From contig JAVEZY010000049.1 in NCBI GenBank assembly GCA_034002745.1, forward strand, positions 1-6,965: a stretch of DNA of 6,965 bases. Reading direction: 5' to 3'. This DNA comes from JAITWN01 sp034002745. Its GTDB lineage: Bacteria > Pseudomonadota > Gammaproteobacteria > SZUA-140. Within the stretch, counting starts at the first letter, position 1, and every line of letters begins with the position of its first letter. The translations under genes were made by a program, and so were the position numbers. A model generated the notes under the pieces. The model had not been told where the DNA came from. It ran no database searches and saw nothing but the letters and a program-made list of their open reading frames with translations. Of this stretch, positions 6,781-6,965 are shown piece by piece.

Positions 6781-6822
6781 CCGAACGTTCGCACAGTGAC
6801 CACGGGCGAGGCGAACGTTCGG
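6781..6822. promoter_or_regulatory. Paired CGAACGTTCG palindromes forming an 11-bp inverted repeat
   Basis: The perfect 10-bp palindrome CGAACGTTCG occurs at 6782-6791 and again at 6812-6821, with centres 30 bp apart, about three helical turns. With the flanking bases, CCGAACGTTCG (6781-6791) and CGAACGTTCGG (6812-6822) are also perfect reverse complements, so a transcript would form an 11-bp stem with a 20-nt loop. It ends 21 nt before the ATG at 6844, just upstream of the AGGA ribosome site (6832-6835). It could be a double operator for a dimeric repressor or a leader-RNA hairpin controlling translation. No copy occurs upstream of the left paralogue. Confidence 0.55.
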
Positions 6823-6843
6823 AAATCGATGAGGATGTAATAC

Positions 6844-6965
6844 ATGCAGCGGCGGCGCATCACACACGTGCTCGTCATCGTGACCACGCTTATCGTGTCA
6901 TCCGCGCAGGCGCGGATTTCTTTCACCGACGTATCGGATTTGTCCGGCATGGACCGTTCCGGAGA
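6844..6965 (+). CDS. Secreted protein, 5' end only; possible FG-GAP/CRTAC1-like protein (right paralogue)
   Basis: Forty codons are present before the frame runs off the window. The start, MQRRRITHVLVIVTTLIVSSAQA, is a strong Sec signal peptide: an Arg-rich n-region, a Val/Ile/Leu core, and an AQA cleavage site after residue 23. The mature part is R-ISFTDVSDLSGMDRSG, identical over those 16 residues to the left edge gene. The FTDV...SG pattern suggests a CRTAC1/ASPIC-UnbV FG-GAP protein, but the diagnostic repeats would be beyond the edge. AGGA 8 nt before the ATG is the ribosome site. Unlike the left paralogue it has its own upstream region, with paired palindromes 22-63 nt before the start. 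It is divergent from the phosphotransferase. The signal peptide shares almost nothing with that of the left copy except AQA, although the DNA just downstream is nearly identical. Confidence 0.78.
   Translation, partial: MQRRRITHVLVIVTTLIVSSAQARISFTDVSDLSGMDRSG
6916..6965. repeat. Right arm of terminal inverted repeat (49/50 with 1-50)
   Basis: The reverse complement of this stretch matches bases 1-50 with one mismatch at position 6954, a silent Asp codon change. It begins exactly at the Ile codon one residue after the signal-peptide cleavage site of the plus-strand gene and runs to the window edge. It is coding DNA of a duplicated gene, not a transposon end: there is no transposase or target duplication in view. 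Confidence 0.95.

Larger units (their letters stand above)
6614..6843. promoter_or_regulatory. Divergent regulatory region between phosphotransferase and right secreted-protein gene
   Basis: These 230 bp separate the phosphotransferase start (6613, minus) from the secreted-protein start (6844, plus), and presumably carry both promoters. I did not find a good -35/-10 pair: TTGACA at 6718-6723 is a perfect -35 match, but nothing resembling a -10 lies 16-19 bp downstream. The region contains two symmetrical structures listed separately. A 74-codon plus-strand frame crosses it (6616-6840) but has no ribosome site and looks like no known protein. Confidence 0.55.

Noticed and set aside
6616..6840. 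Plus-strand 74-codon frame directly before the right secreted-protein gene
   Set aside because: There is no ribosome site before its ATG, it overlaps the phosphotransferase start, it contains both palindromic regulatory structures, and it has no recognisable motif.
6321..6950. Minus-strand 209-codon frame
   Set aside because: It crosses the antisense of the right secreted gene, the intergenic region and the phosphotransferase in another frame. Its composition is unlike a real protein and the true phosphotransferase frame covers the same DNA.
1..6965. Composite transposon or insertion element bounded by 50-bp terminal inverted repeats
   Set aside because: The repeats are coding DNA of two paralogous genes with a silent difference. 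No transposase, integrase or target-site duplication is visible, and the repeats run to the window edges so their true length is unknown.

Overview
The window is about 7 kb of GC-rich DNA (roughly 60 percent G+C by eye) with dense bacterial genes, short intergenic gaps and ordinary Shine-Dalgarno sites. The gene content fits a Gram-negative bacterium, most likely a proteobacterium that makes a surface or exported polysaccharide. I cannot name the genus. It contains five complete genes of polysaccharide assembly, plus the first ~40 codons of a secreted-protein gene at each edge.

Layout, left to right: the 5' end of a signal-peptide gene leaving the window on the minus strand (119 to 1); a possible intrinsic terminator (269-230); then a minus-strand operon transcribed right to left, made of a sulfotransferase (3892-3002), a Wzx-type flippase (2989-1394, TTG start, 12-nt gap) and a GT4 glycosyltransferase (1397-237, ATGA overlap). 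A 136-bp divergent gap separates that operon from a second sulfotransferase on the plus strand (4029-5099). A convergent gap with a long imperfect hairpin follows, then an undecaprenyl-phosphate sugar phosphotransferase on the minus strand (6613-5225). A 230-bp divergent regulatory region with two conspicuous palindromic structures leads to a second signal-peptide gene leaving the window on the plus strand (from 6844).

The enzymes make a coherent pathway fragment. The phosphotransferase would load the first sugar phosphate onto undecaprenyl phosphate, the GT4 enzyme would extend the chain, the flippase would move the lipid-linked oligosaccharide across the inner membrane, and the two sulfotransferases suggest sulfate decoration of the glycan. 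No polymerase (Wzy), chain-length or export gene, and no PAPS-making gene, is visible here. They may lie outside.

The most striking feature is that the two edge genes are paralogues facing outward. Their mature N-termini (ISFTDVSDLSGMDRSG) are identical, and their DNA matches at 49 of 50 bases as an inverted repeat forming the exact ends of the window. Their signal peptides and upstream DNA are unrelated apart from the AQA cleavage motif. The homology stops abruptly within one codon of the predicted signal peptidase site. This points to recent duplication or gene conversion, and raises the possibility that the whole polysaccharide block can invert between the two copies and exchange their promoters and signal peptides.
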